From contig JAEWGM010000028.1 of NCBI GenBank assembly GCA_023388315.1, positions 124,001 to 188,000 of the forward strand: DNA of 64,000 nt, in the 5' to 3' direction. How positions within the stretch are numbered: the stretch's first letter is position 1; the number at the start of each line of letters is the position of its first letter. The position numbers were made by a program, and so were the translations under genes. The notes beneath the pieces are model-generated. The model had not been told where the DNA came from. It was given only the letters and a program-made list of their open reading frames with translations, and searched no databases. Positions 39,179 to 48,300 of this stretch are shown here, in pieces. Source of the stretch: Bacteroidota bacterium. GTDB taxonomy: Bacteria > Bacteroidota > Bacteroidia > Bacteroidales > Dysgonomonadaceae.

Positions 39179-39207
39179 AAAATCCTGCCGGTAAGGCAGG
39201 ATTTTTT
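39179..39207. terminator. Bidirectional terminator between CRISPR array and cas2
   Basis: A 9-bp stem (AATCCTGCC / GGCAGGATT) with loop GGTAA is flanked by A-runs on the left and T-runs on the right. It can end both array transcripts (plus) and the cas operon (minus). The cas2 stop codon is 4 bp away. Confidence 0.85.
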
Positions 39208-39210
39208 GTG

Positions 39211-39543
39211 CTAAAAAAGTTCCAACTGCTGATAAGGTGTGTGGACTTCCTTCTCTTTTTTTCCGATAAACAGCTCCATATTTCCAAACTGCTTATCGGT
39301 AATGCAGAGGATGCCGACCTGCCCTGCCGGGGGTAAAAAACTTTTTACCCGTTTTATATGTACCTCCGCGTTTTCGCGACTGGCACAATGGCGTAGGTAA
39401 ATGGAAAATTGAAACATGGTAAAACCATCCTGAATAAGTTTCTTGCGAAAATCGGAATAGATTTTACGGTCTTTTTTTGTTTCAGTTGGCAAATCGAACA
39501 AAACTAAAATCCACATAACTCGATATTCACTAAATCGTTCCAC
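39211..39543 (-). CDS. cas2: CRISPR-associated endoribonuclease Cas2 (type II)
   Basis: 110 residues with the ferredoxin-like Cas2 fold. The first strand is YRVMWILVLFDLPTETKKDRK, with the conserved Asp after the strand, then FRKKLIQDGFTMFQFSIYLRHC and the closing GILCITDKQFGNMELF. Cas2 forms the Cas1-Cas2 integrase that inserts new spacers. It starts 2 bp after the cas1 stop codon, so the genes are co-transcribed. No csn2 or cas4 follows, which defines the locus as subtype II-C. Confidence 0.97.
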   Translation of the reverse strand: MERFSEYRVMWILVLFDLPTETKKDRKIYSDFRKKLIQDGFTMFQFSIYLRHCASRENAEVHIKRVKSFLPPAGQVGILCITDKQFGNMELFIGKKEKEVHTPYQQLELF

Positions 39544-39545
39544 TT

Positions 39546-40481
39546 TTATTTGAATGAAGGATATTTGATTTTTCTAAGCTCTCCCGAAAAACACTTATAC
39601 AATGAGGCGGTTGTTTGCCCAACAGCTATCATCAGCGGACTGCGTTGATTGTTGATAACAACGTCCAAAACAGGAATATTAAGCAACTTTACTTTGATTT
39701 CCTGCGTTAACTCATCCAATTTTTCTCCGCTTTTCACCATATCCACTACCAATTTATCCACAAACGGACGGTAGGGTTCCATAATATCGTCGGCAAGGCA
39801 GTAAGCGTTGTATTTGCTTCGATGATGGATGCCGAGAGTTGGAAGTAATCCGCTGGCAACTAATGCTCGAGCCACTACCGCCCGCAAAATGGCATATCCG
39901 TAATTCAACAAATTGTTGGGTGGAATACCTTCGCGATGACGGGTAAAACCATCTATTTCCGGAAAAAGATTTGCCCAATAATAAACTGCCGCCCGCGCTT
40001 CATAATTGTCAGGATCGCCGCTTTTTACATCCGCTGCCCAAACTTTCATATTTTTGACAACGGCATTGGTATTTTCGGACAAAACGTAAGCCTGATTTTC
40101 AATTTTTGCTTGCACGGTTTGTTGCCAAAGTTGCTTTTTAAGTGGAACTGAAGCGTCAATTTGTTCCCGAAAACGTTCGGTTTGCGTAGTATTTCCATCC
40201 AACGGAAGCATCAGCCCAACAGGAATTCTGCAGCTGTTGCAGGTGATTACTGCGGAATTATTTTCGAGCAAAGCTTCCAACAATCCGTGCGTAATGGTTA
40301 TTTGTTTATTGTCGAGAACCACCACGCCAATGTCTTCTATCGGAATGGTTTTTACCGCGTCGGCTTTAAAAGTTTCCGGCAACGTTTCGTTTTTAACCAC
40401 TTCGGGAACCTGAATTAGCAACTGTTTGTTGCGTAAACTTAAATATGAAGGATTGCCGAAGTAGAGTGTTTTTTTAATCAT
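39546..40481 (-). CDS. cas1: CRISPR-associated integrase Cas1 (type II)
   Basis: 311 residues from the ATG at 40481 (MIKKTLYFGNPSYLS). An in-frame upstream ATG would overlap the end of cas9 and add eight unconserved residues. The three metal-binding positions can be seen: Glu in PDNYEARAA, His in LGIHHRSKYNAYCLADD, and Asp in EPYRPFVD. Cas1 is the catalytic subunit of spacer integration. The gap to the cas9 stop codon is 4 bp. Confidence 0.97.
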   Translation of the reverse strand: MIKKTLYFGNPSYLSLRNKQLLIQVPEVVKNETLPETFKADAVKTIPIEDIGVVVLDNKQITITHGLLEALLENNSAVITCNSCRIPVGLMLPLDGNTTQTERFREQIDASVPLKKQLWQQTVQAKIENQAYVLSENTNAVVKNMKVWAADVKSGDPDNYEARAAVYYWANLFPEIDGFTRHREGIPPNNLLNYGYAILRAVVARALVASGLLPTLGIHHRSKYNAYCLADDIMEPYRPFVDKLVVDMVKSGEKLDELTQEIKVKLLNIPVLDVVINNQRSPLMIAVGQTTASLYKCFSGELRKIKYPSFK

Positions 40482-40485
40482 AACA

Positions 40486-43400
40486 CTACAGTTTAAAAGT
40501 AACACTTCCGTCTATTTTCATTTCAAAATCTTTTCCTTCTGTAATAAAGTTCCAATTTTCTTTGGACATTTTCAGTAAGTGAGTATGCCCTTCTATTTCA
40601 ATTTTTGAAGGTATTGCTTTATATTGATCTAGCTCTTTTTTTATCTCCTTAGTTTTATCTATCCCTATAATTTTAACAAGTTGTTTTAACCTGAAACTAT
40701 TATTAATGGTGTCAAATCTGAATTTTCTATTTAGAAAGTCTTCTCGTCTTTTATTGTTGTCTTCAATGCTTAAGTCTTCAACCACAGGGTCTATATCATA
40801 TTTTTGTTCATACTTAGACAGTAGCTCATCTTTAGCTAAACTTATTGCATTCTTTACCTCATCTTTCGATAAAGCACTCAAATGATATTTCAACCAAATA
40901 CTTCCTTCCGAAAATTGAGTGATAACATACAATCTGTTTGTTTGAAAGGTTCTGTCATTTAGCTTTTCGTATTCGCTATCTTCTTTTAGAATGAATACTT
41001 TTTGTCCAACCTTCAAAAGCTGTTTATCCCAATCTTTATACTCAGAATAAAAATTTTGGATGTATTTTTCAATATCAAACGTTCCGATATTTTTCCTCAT
41101 TTTTGCAATTTCGAAAGAAGCAATGGGAAGCATTTCTCGTTTAATCCTATTGTTTTCAACTTGTTGAAGTAGAATTGCGTAAGGTATCGAACCGGCTTCA
41201 GAATAAAATTTGTTTTTATAATCATGTTTTGAGCGATAATTTACACGTTCTTTCACTTCCTTGCCCGCATTTGTTTGTATTCGTACATGTCGAATGGTAT
41301 TGCCTTGAAAATCTTTGATTTCAGAATTATTCCTTTGACTTCTTATTAGCTCTCTGATTTTTGGATCAACTACAGAATTAATCAGTTTTTCTGACGACTT
41401 TACCTTTTCGATATTCTCTCGTTTTACAAAACTAAATTCATCTTTACCTGTTTTATACTTCCAATCACTTCCTTGTCTTAAAGGCTTTCCTCCTGCATCC
41501 CTTTCTACATTTTTTATTTTCCCTAAATATGTTTGAGCAAATAAATCACTTCTTACCGTACTTCCACGTGAAATTAAAAGAATTTTATTTCCTTGTTCAT
41601 CGAGAATATAATTGCCGTTTTTGTCTCTGAGATATTGACGTTTACCTCTTTTTCTTACAATTTTACTTGTTTGCTTAGTAATTGATTTTTTTTCAAAATT
41701 GTATATTAAAGTTGATTTCTCTATTTCAGAAATATATTTTTGGACGTTGAAGTTTTCAGGAATTTCCCTCTTTTTGATTTCTTTGATTTTACTCTTGTTG
41801 TCATCTTCAATAGCCTTGAAGTATTCTTTTACAATTCGTTCTCGAAGACTGCTATTTATTGGAATAAGAGTGAGCACCAAAGCATCAATAGCGTGATGAG
41901 TGTGTTTGTTGCGACTTTTAATCTCATGTTCGTCTTGAAAACCATAGAGTTGTCTGAAAATTGCGGTAACCATTCCTTTTTGTACTGCAACTTTTTTAAA
42001 ATACGTTTTTAAGAACTCTCTTGCATATTTACTTACCATTTGAGTGTCCACCAATTGCCTGCGTGCCCAACTGTCTTTTATTTCAACTGCCTCAAATCGT
42101 CCAATTTTATCATTCCAATAGTCCAAATGCAGTTTGCAATAATGCTTTTCTTGAATACGTTTGTTTTTTGCAATTTCATCTTCATTGCCTTGCGGCTTAG
42201 AGTTCCTATCGTAACGATATTTCCAATTGTCTCTGATACTTTTCCAATTGTTTAACCTTGGCTCAATTCTTGTTCCCCAGCCCTCAACATCATCGTAATA
42301 ATTAGCACATTGAGTAGGTATTTGTTTGTTTTTTTTATCGTTGTTGTACCACGTATAACAAATAGTTTGATTTGCTAAAGTGTTATCCGGAAGTAAGCTA
42401 CGAGGTATTGTGTGTTCAATTTCAACTTCATTGGAAAAAAGTTTACCAATCGGTATCATCTTTCCTGTGTATAGGCATTGCCCTTTTTGCTCCATCCAAA
42501 GTTCGTAGCGTTTTATGGCATCCTTTTCTCTTAAAATTTCAAGTCTGTTTTTGTTTAAATGTTTATTTCCCTCTTCATCTATTGTTTCTTCAAAAATTTG
42601 CTCAGTCCATATCTCAAATTTAGGGATGTTTTCTTCAATATTTAAATTTGCATTTTTTCGTTTATTATACTCTGCCAAAAACTCACGGTACTTTTCTCTG
42701 TTATTTCTACGTTCGTTTTGATAGCGCTCAATGGCTGCACGCTTATTATTGTCGTTTAGTTCGCGAGCAATTTCTAATATAACTTCGGTGTCCGCGTCAA
42801 TAACATCTTCTTTTATAAACTCATTAATTAATTTACGAAGTATATTCATCGACTTGTTGAACATTGGATTTTTAATGCTGTCGATTTGTACTCCGGGTAA
42901 AATATCTACCTCATTTCCATAAATGTTCTTTGCTTTAGGAAGAATATATTTTCCTGTGTTAGGATCTATTTCACATTTTTTTAAATAAATATTATCGATG
43001 TTTGAATGATGATAAAGCTTATCAGCATCTATATTTATATCTTGTGATTTTAAATTTTCTTGAAAAATATCGATAAAGGTGGGATATTCTCGATAAGCGC
43101 GTTTTTCATCAAAGAAAAACTCTTGATACTTTTGTTTTACATTTTCAATGATATCATTTTTATCACTCCGTTTGTGCCAAGTTTTTTCACCGAAATATCC
43201 TTCACAAGTTTTTTTAATTTCATCAATATCATTCGCACTTAAACGATATGAAAAGTCTTTGTATGCAAAATAAGGCTCACCTTTATATTTATCAATTAAG
43301 TTATTTGTTATTCCAATGATTATTTTATTCTGCGCATAACTCTTATTAGCTTCTTTTAAAGTTGCAAGAATTGTTTCTTTGCATTCAAACCAATTTTCTC

Positions 43401-44907
43401 CCAAAATTTCAGGTAATTTTGCTAAAACCACAGCTTCATTATAGATGTATCCCTCTTTTAAAAATGGGATAATTCTGCACATTGCGTTTATGCTAAGATC
43501 GGCATATCCTTGCGAAAATTTGTCTCTGAGTTTTACAAACTTGTCGATTTGTTTTTCATCGACGATGTTAAGTTTTTCTTTGGCAAATATCTCCAAAAAG
43601 TTTTTCTCATTTGCTGCCCGTTTATCAAAAGCAAATAAGATGTGCCACAAGTCGTTGATTGAGTATTTGTTTATAATACAAAGCGCATTGCCAAAACCAC
43701 CATCTTTTTCTTGTTTAATTATGTTCTGAGTTTCAATTTCGTTAATTGCATTTCTTGCTGTTTCCCCGAAAACATCAATTAATCCTTTACAAACAGGCAT
43801 TCCTGAGACGGAACTATCATAAGTACCGTCTGTATAAATTTCTTTTTTGTTCCTCTCGTTTTTATTAATAGGATAGTTATATGTTTTTGGTGATTGAAAT
43901 TGCTTGTCAAGAAAAACTCTTATTTCTTCGAACTTAAAATTTTTGTCTTTTTTTAGAAAGAACTCAAATAACTTTCTCTTTATGGGAATAGGAATAGGTT
44001 GTTTTTGATTATTTTCATCAACTGTCATTATGGTGTTTATAAAACTCCATGCTCTAAAAACCTCAAATATCGGATGAGAAACAGGACATCTTAATTTTTT
44101 AGGTTCTAACGTGCATTTGCCGATATTTCCTTTTTGAGTTCTTAAATCTCTTTGCCAAATAATGGATTTCCAAAGTTTTTCAACAAACTCATTATTATAC
44201 CTTCCGTTTTGATTTTTAGAAGTGTCAAAATTTTGCGCTTTGCACAACTCTTCAAGCTCAAATTGATATTCTTCTCTGTAGGGGTATTGATTTCTGGCTC
44301 TTTTGTTTTTGTCTAAAAAGTTGTTTAATAGTGCTTTTGAAATAATATTGTTGTTTTCATCCAATGCTTTTTGGAATCCACTCTCTCCTCTGCGTTCTTT
44401 TTGTTTTTCTGTTTCGCTATCGGTTTCTCCAATATCTTTATAGCCTCTTCTTTGTATTATATGATACAATGCCCTCCCAAATTCATGTTTACTTACTTTT
44501 GTGTCCAAAGCCTTTGCTCTTAATTCATACGGATTTTTATAATTTATGCCTCCTTCGTAAGTAAAATCGCAAGCAAGCCATTTTTGGAATAATATATTTT
44601 CAGGAAATTTGCGAACTTGTCCTTTTCTGTATTTACTCCAAACTTCAAGTTCGTCTTTGCTTAACGGAACAAAATCGTTTTCGACGAGAATTTTTAATAA
44701 TTCCCATTTACGATATTTTCTTGCTCTAATTAAATTGCGTTTCGAGCGAGCTTCCCTACGTTCTCTTGTGGGTGAAACGTAACCTCCGGATTGTCCTTTA
44801 GTCATTCCGGTATCAAATCGGACAACACCTTTCTTAATGATTTTTCCATCTTCAGTTATTACATAACCAAGGGAAGAACTACCTGCGTCTATTCCAATCT
44901 TCTTCAT
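40486..44907 (-). CDS. cas9: CRISPR-associated endonuclease Cas9, subtype II-C (large Bacteroidota form)
   Basis: 1473 residues, typical of the long II-C Cas9 proteins of Bacteroidota and larger than the ~1080-residue Neisseria type. The RuvC-I motif KKIGIDAGSSSLGYVI (catalytic Asp7) is at the N-terminus, followed by the Arg-rich bridge helix (SPTRERREARSKRNLIRARK). RuvC-II EVILEIARELN is near residue 705. The HNH domain near 830 has EIEHTIPRSLLPDN and NNDKKNKQIP. RuvC-III HHAIDALVLTLIP is near 1005, and PAM-interacting sequence follows. All catalytic residues appear intact, so a functional nuclease is expected. First gene of cas9-cas1-cas2. The likely promoter (-7 box at 45060-45053) gives a ~140-nt leader antisense to tracrRNA candidate A. 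Confidence 0.98.
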   Translation of the reverse strand: MKKIGIDAGSSSLGYVITEDGKIIKKGVVRFDTGMTKGQSGGYVSPTRERREARSKRNLIRARKYRKWELLKILVENDFVPLSKDELEVWSKYRKGQVRKFPENILFQKWLACDFTYEGGINYKNPYELRAKALDTKVSKHEFGRALYHIIQRRGYKDIGETDSETEKQKERRGESGFQKALDENNNIISKALLNNFLDKNKRARNQYPYREEYQFELEELCKAQNFDTSKNQNGRYNNEFVEKLWKSIIWQRDLRTQKGNIGKCTLEPKKLRCPVSHPIFEVFRAWSFINTIMTVDENNQKQPIPIPIKRKLFEFFLKKDKNFKFEEIRVFLDKQFQSPKTYNYPINKNERNKKEIYTDGTYDSSVSGMPVCKGLIDVFGETARNAINEIETQNIIKQEKDGGFGNALCIINKYSINDLWHILFAFDKRAANEKNFLEIFAKEKLNIVDEKQIDKFVKLRDKFSQGYADLSINAMCRIIPFLKEGYIYNEAVVLAKLPEILGENWFECKETILATLKEANKSYAQNKIIIGITNNLIDKYKGEPYFAYKDFSYRLSANDIDEIKKTCEGYFGEKTWHKRSDKNDIIENVKQKYQEFFFDEKRAYREYPTFIDIFQENLKSQDINIDADKLYHHSNIDNIYLKKCEIDPNTGKYILPKAKNIYGNEVDILPGVQIDSIKNPMFNKSMNILRKLINEFIKEDVIDADTEVILEIARELNDNNKRAAIERYQNERRNNREKYREFLAEYNKRKNANLNIEENIPKFEIWTEQIFEETIDEEGNKHLNKNRLEILREKDAIKRYELWMEQKGQCLYTGKMIPIGKLFSNEVEIEHTIPRSLLPDNTLANQTICYTWYNNDKKNKQIPTQCANYYDDVEGWGTRIEPRLNNWKSIRDNWKYRYDRNSKPQGNEDEIAKNKRIQEKHYCKLHLDYWNDKIGRFEAVEIKDSWARRQLVDTQMVSKYAREFLKTYFKKVAVQKGMVTAIFRQLYGFQDEHEIKSRNKHTHHAIDALVLTLIPINSSLRERIVKEYFKAIEDDNKSKIKEIKKREIPENFNVQKYISEIEKSTLIYNFEKKSITKQTSKIVRKRGKRQYLRDKNGNYILDEQGNKILLISRGSTVRSDLFAQTYLGKIKNVERDAGGKPLRQGSDWKYKTGKDEFSFVKRENIEKVKSSEKLINSVVDPKIRELIRSQRNNSEIKDFQGNTIRHVRIQTNAGKEVKERVNYRSKHDYKNKFYSEAGSIPYAILLQQVENNRIKREMLPIASFEIAKMRKNIGTFDIEKYIQNFYSEYKDWDKQLLKVGQKVFILKEDSEYEKLNDRTFQTNRLYVITQFSEGSIWLKYHLSALSKDEVKNAISLAKDELLSKYEQKYDIDPVVEDLSIEDNNKRREDFLNRKFRFDTINNSFRLKQLVKIIGIDKTKEIKKELDQYKAIPSKIEIEGHTHLLKMSKENWNFITEGKDFEMKIDGSVTFKL

Positions 44908-44933
44908 ATTTCGTAAATTTTATTTGTTTTTTA

Positions 44934-44963
44934 TTGCTATTTCGATTTAATTCCTTAACTTTG
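44934..44963 (+). promoter_or_regulatory. Promoter of tracrRNA candidate A
   Basis: TTG (44934-44936), 19 bp, then TAACTTTG (44956-44963). Both elements and their spacing match the Bacteroidota consensus. Predicted transcription starts about 44969-44971, at the beginning of the anti-repeat. Confidence 0.65.
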
Positions 44964-44967
44964 CTCT

Positions 44968-45049
44968 GAAAGACAATTCACAACAAGGCTATAAGCCGTA
45001 GGATATTTTGTCTCTAAAGCCCTGCGTACTCCGTAGGGTTTATTTTTTT
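44968..45049 (+). ncRNA. tracrRNA candidate A, next to cas9
   Basis: The anti-repeat CTGAAAGACAATTCACAAC (44966-44984) is the reverse complement of repeat bases 1-18 with one inserted A, which would make a bulge. It is followed by the tracrRNA nexus AAGGCTATAAGCCGT (stem GGCT/AGCC), a short linker and a terminator hairpin (CCCTGCG / CGTAGGG, loop TACTC) with a T-run ending near 45049. This is the normal tracrRNA order: anti-repeat, nexus, terminator. It is encoded opposite to cas9 and overlaps the predicted cas9 leader. The nexus stem differs from candidate B by compensating bases, so the structure has been conserved rather than the sequence. Confidence 0.72.
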
Positions 45050-45052
45050 CTA

Positions 45053-45060
45053 CAAAGATA
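45053..45060 (-). promoter_or_regulatory. Predicted -7 box of the cas9-cas1-cas2 operon
   Basis: TATCTTTG on the minus strand, an exact consensus match and the only such box found between the cas9 ATG and the ncRNA. No good TTG is present at the -33 position (about 45080-45083). The DNA just upstream (45097-45087) is identical to the 11-nt guide-like segment of the structured ncRNA. Confidence 0.5.
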
Positions 45061-45117
45061 ATGTATTATTTTTATAAAATGTATTCATCTATCTTACATA
45101 ATTACGAATATTTGTTT

Positions 45118-45125
45118 TATCTTTG
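45118..45125 (+). promoter_or_regulatory. Predicted -7 box of the structured ncRNA
   Basis: TATCTTTG on the plus strand, exact consensus. Transcription would begin near 45132. No TTG is seen at the expected -33 distance, so the promoter call is provisional. Confidence 0.45.
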
Positions 45126-45131
45126 CAACGT

Positions 45132-45306
45132 ATATGAGAATGTGTGTGACGACACTCATTTGTATGAGCACCAATTCATACTTATAGAAGGTCCAAACTT
45201 CTATACTCATATTTTTATCAACTCATCTATTAAAAGCTCAATAAGTAAGATAGATGTTGTGAATTGCTTCATTATTTAAAAGGGGAAACTTCTGTTTCTC
45301 CTTTTT
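45132..45306 (+). ncRNA. Structured noncoding RNA with a crRNA-like segment, between cas9 and the Hhe-like gene
   Basis: The segment contains three consecutive hairpins: GTGT/ACAC inside TGA/TCA near 45134-45160; GTATGA/TCATAC near 45165-45185; and the perfect 8-bp TATAGAAG/CTTCTATA near 45183-45208. It then has AAGTAAGATAGAT directly followed by GTTGTGAATTGCTT (45256-45269), the first 14 bases of the CRISPR repeat. A strong terminator closes it (45278-45306). The bases GTAAGATAGAT before the repeat piece occur again in inverted orientation at 45087-45097, upstream of the cas9 -7 box. An ORF of 72 codons crosses the region but has no protein-like features. I know no described RNA of this form. 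Function as a trans-encoded guide is inferred. Confidence 0.55.
45278..45306 (+). terminator. Rho-independent terminator of the structured ncRNA
   Basis: An 11-bp stem (AAAGGGGAAAC / GTTTCTCCTTT with one G-T pair), loop TTCT, then a run of T on the plus strand. The weaker T content on the other side means it mainly serves plus-strand transcripts, though it may also help end the Hhe-like mRNA, whose stop codon is 5 bp away. Confidence 0.8.
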
Positions 45307-45310
45307 TCAC

Positions 45311-48300
45311 TCACTCTCCCTTAAACCTTATCCTCCCATTCTCCCGTTCCACTTCATTGTTTTTTATAGCCAAATTGATGGCGTAGCGAAGCAATGTATC
45401 TATTTGTTTGCCAATTTTCGCAAAACCAAATTTATTGACGATGTAGCGCATAAGTTCACTCTCTTCAATGCTTAAATTTTGCTGCACGGCTTCTGCTATG
45501 GCAACTTTAATTTCCTCGGGTGCAATGTCTTCCATATTTCGTTTCTCGTACTCGTTGCTCCGATAGAAGTCCAATGTGTCGGGATTGAGGTGTCGCGACC
45601 AATAAAAAGGCTGATGATGGTGGGTTGTGGTGAAATTCTTTTCGTTCACAATGTCCGTCAGAAAGCCATCCAAACGAGAACCAATGCGAGAGATGTTCCA
45701 AGCCTGTATAATTTTTCGGAAAAGTAAATTTTTGCTGATAGGCGCTTCTTTATCAACTATTTCGGAAATTTGCCGCCCTATTACAGATTTGCTTCCAAAT
45801 TCATAAATAACTTCGGATGAACCTGTAGAAACAGGAAGCAAATAGTGGCTTTCGTAGTCCCGTTGTTTGGATGTAGGAATGATTATTTCGTCCTCATCTG
45901 TTTGTACATTGCTTGCTTCGTCGGGAAGGGATATTCCTTCATCCTGTTGAACTTCTTTGATTTCTTCTTTAGGATTATTCTTCTGAAGATGTTCTATGTG
46001 CGTCACAATTTTTTCGATAACATTGTCGGCATTTTCGTGCCAATCCAATGTCCAAACCCTGAAAATATTCCATCCCAACATCTTGAGAATACTTGGCATA
46101 ACCATTTCCCTGTCGTTGGTCGTTTGCGCGTTGTAGTAGTATTTGCCGTCCAGGATTATTCCTAAAATGTATTGATGTGGATTGTCGGGATGCACCACGC
46201 CCACATCAATTCTAAAGCCAGATGTGCCGATATTGGCTCTGACTTCAAAGCCGCTTTGTCGCAGTTTGTCGCGCATCGATTTGGCAATTTGTTCTTTTCC
46301 CGCTATAACCTCGGCAGTTTCGGATTGAGCCGGAAGTTTGCCCGTTTCGGTATAGTGAAGGAAGGATTTCAATCCGGCAACACCTTTAGATGACGTTCTG
46401 CTTAAATCTATCAAATCGGATTTGAGCGTGGCAAAAACGTGCATCTCGTAACGAGCACGCGTAACGGCTACATTTAATCTTCGCCAGCCACCTTCGCGAT
46501 TGATTGGACCGAAATTCATACTCATTTTGCCGTCCTTGTCCGGCGCGTAACAAATGGAAAACAGAATAATATCGCGCTCATCGCCCTGTACGTTTTCAAG
46601 ATTTTTCACAAAAATTGGTTCTTCACATTCATTTGCAAGCGTTTCTATTTCGGGATTTTTAGCGAAAAGCTGATTCAGCAATTCTTCCACCAGATTTTGT
46701 TGAGTTTGACTGAAAGTTACTACGCCAACGCTTCGCTTCCGACGATTTTTATCGGAAAAGTGTTTCTCAATAAATGCCACAATGGCTTCCGCCTCTTGTC
46801 TGTTTTGGCGAGACTTGCCTTTGTCGTAATATCCACCGACAGCGTGATGAATTACTTTTTTGCTGATATCGTCTGCTGATGGGAAAGTAAGCAATTTGCT
46901 GTCGTAATAATTGACATTGCTGAAAGCGATTAAGCTCTCGTGCTTGCTTCGGTAGTGCTTTTGCAAATAGCGCGAAGGTATGGACAGTGCCAGACAATCG
47001 TCTAAAATGCTTTCCAAATCTTCGATGTCGATGTTTTCTTCATCAATTTTTGAAGTCGTAAAAAATGCGGTAGGCGGCATTTGTTTGGGGTCGCCCACAA
47101 TAATAGCTTGTTTTGCTCTCGCCAAGGCGCTAACGGCTTCGCACGTGGGAAGTTGAGACGCTTCGTCGAAAATTACTAAATCGAAATGCTCGGTATTGGC
47201 ATCAAAATATTGAGCGGCAGAAATGGGGCTCATTAGCATACAGGGTGCGATACGGGGTAAAAGCATCGGAATTTGATCGAATAATCGGCGAATACTCATT
47301 CCTCGTCCGTTGTTTCTGATGGCACGCTGCAGAATCCCAATTTCTGAACTTTGCATCGCTTCTTGCGTGATGTTGGGCAGGCGCGACATTAGTTTTAGAA
47401 GCAATTCGTGCTTTGTAAGTTCTCTGAAATCGGTCGCTATTTTCTTGTATTGTTCAATTTTATTTTCGAATAGCGAGGAATTGAAAAGATGAAGACTTTC
47501 GTTGTGGGCAATGACGCTTTTTGCCAAAGAAGAATGAGAGACAAAATTAAAATATTCTGCGGTTTTTTCGATTGGGAAAACGAGCCTTTCAAAATCCGAA
47601 ATAAACCAGTTTAAATGTAGTTTTTCACCTTCGGTTATGATATGTACATAATTTGCCCAATTTTTCAGGTTTGGTAAATGTTGACAAAGTTCATCCAAAC
47701 TATCTGTTACACCACGCAGCCAATTGGCACTCTCGGTTTGTGAAAGGTTGCTGCCGGTTAGCGTTTCATATTCAGTTAGTTTTGCGTTTAATTCTGCTGA
47801 TTGATTGGCAAAAATCTCAATCTTTTTCCTGTTTCTATCCGTGAGTTCCTGAGTGGATTGAACACCTTTTTTGACAAAGCCCTCCACCCAAGTTGCAAAT
47901 GTGGAATATCCGAATATCGACAATTGCTCCGTTATTGCGATAATGTTTTCGGCACGAATCCGGATGTAATTCAAGTCCGTATCTTCCTCTTTGTAAGAGT
48001 TGTTAAGTGCTCGCTTTAATTCGTTGAAACGATTTTGCGATAAAACTCGATTTTCTTCATCAATAATGTGGCATTTGGCAAAAAAATCGTCCACTTCATC
48101 GTCGCTCTTAATTTTGTTGTTTCTGTAAATTGAAAGCTGCTTTTTGACTCGATTTTTCCCCATCCAACGAGCTAGAAACCAATTTTGTTTAGCTTTTTTC
48201 CATTGAATTTCAAGAGATGCGGCATCTTCCTTCAAAACATTTCGATTGAATTCCACCAACACTCTTTTTATCGCTGATTGATAAGCCGAAAAGTGCTGAA

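Noticed and set aside
39546..44907. Assignment to subtype II-A or II-B
   Set aside because: No csn2 or cas4 gene occurs beside cas9-cas1-cas2; only three cas genes are present.
45086..45256. MITE-like transposon bounded by 12-bp inverted repeats (CATCTATCTTAC / GTAAGATAGATG)
   Set aside because: No target-site duplication is seen at the borders, and the right arm continues directly into a CRISPR-repeat fragment. A guide/target relation fits better, though an element cannot be fully excluded.
45061..45279. 72-codon open frame between cas9 and the Hhe-like gene
   Set aside because: It spans hairpins, a -7 box and the CRISPR-repeat fragment, and its peptide has no recognisable domain. The RNA features explain the region better.
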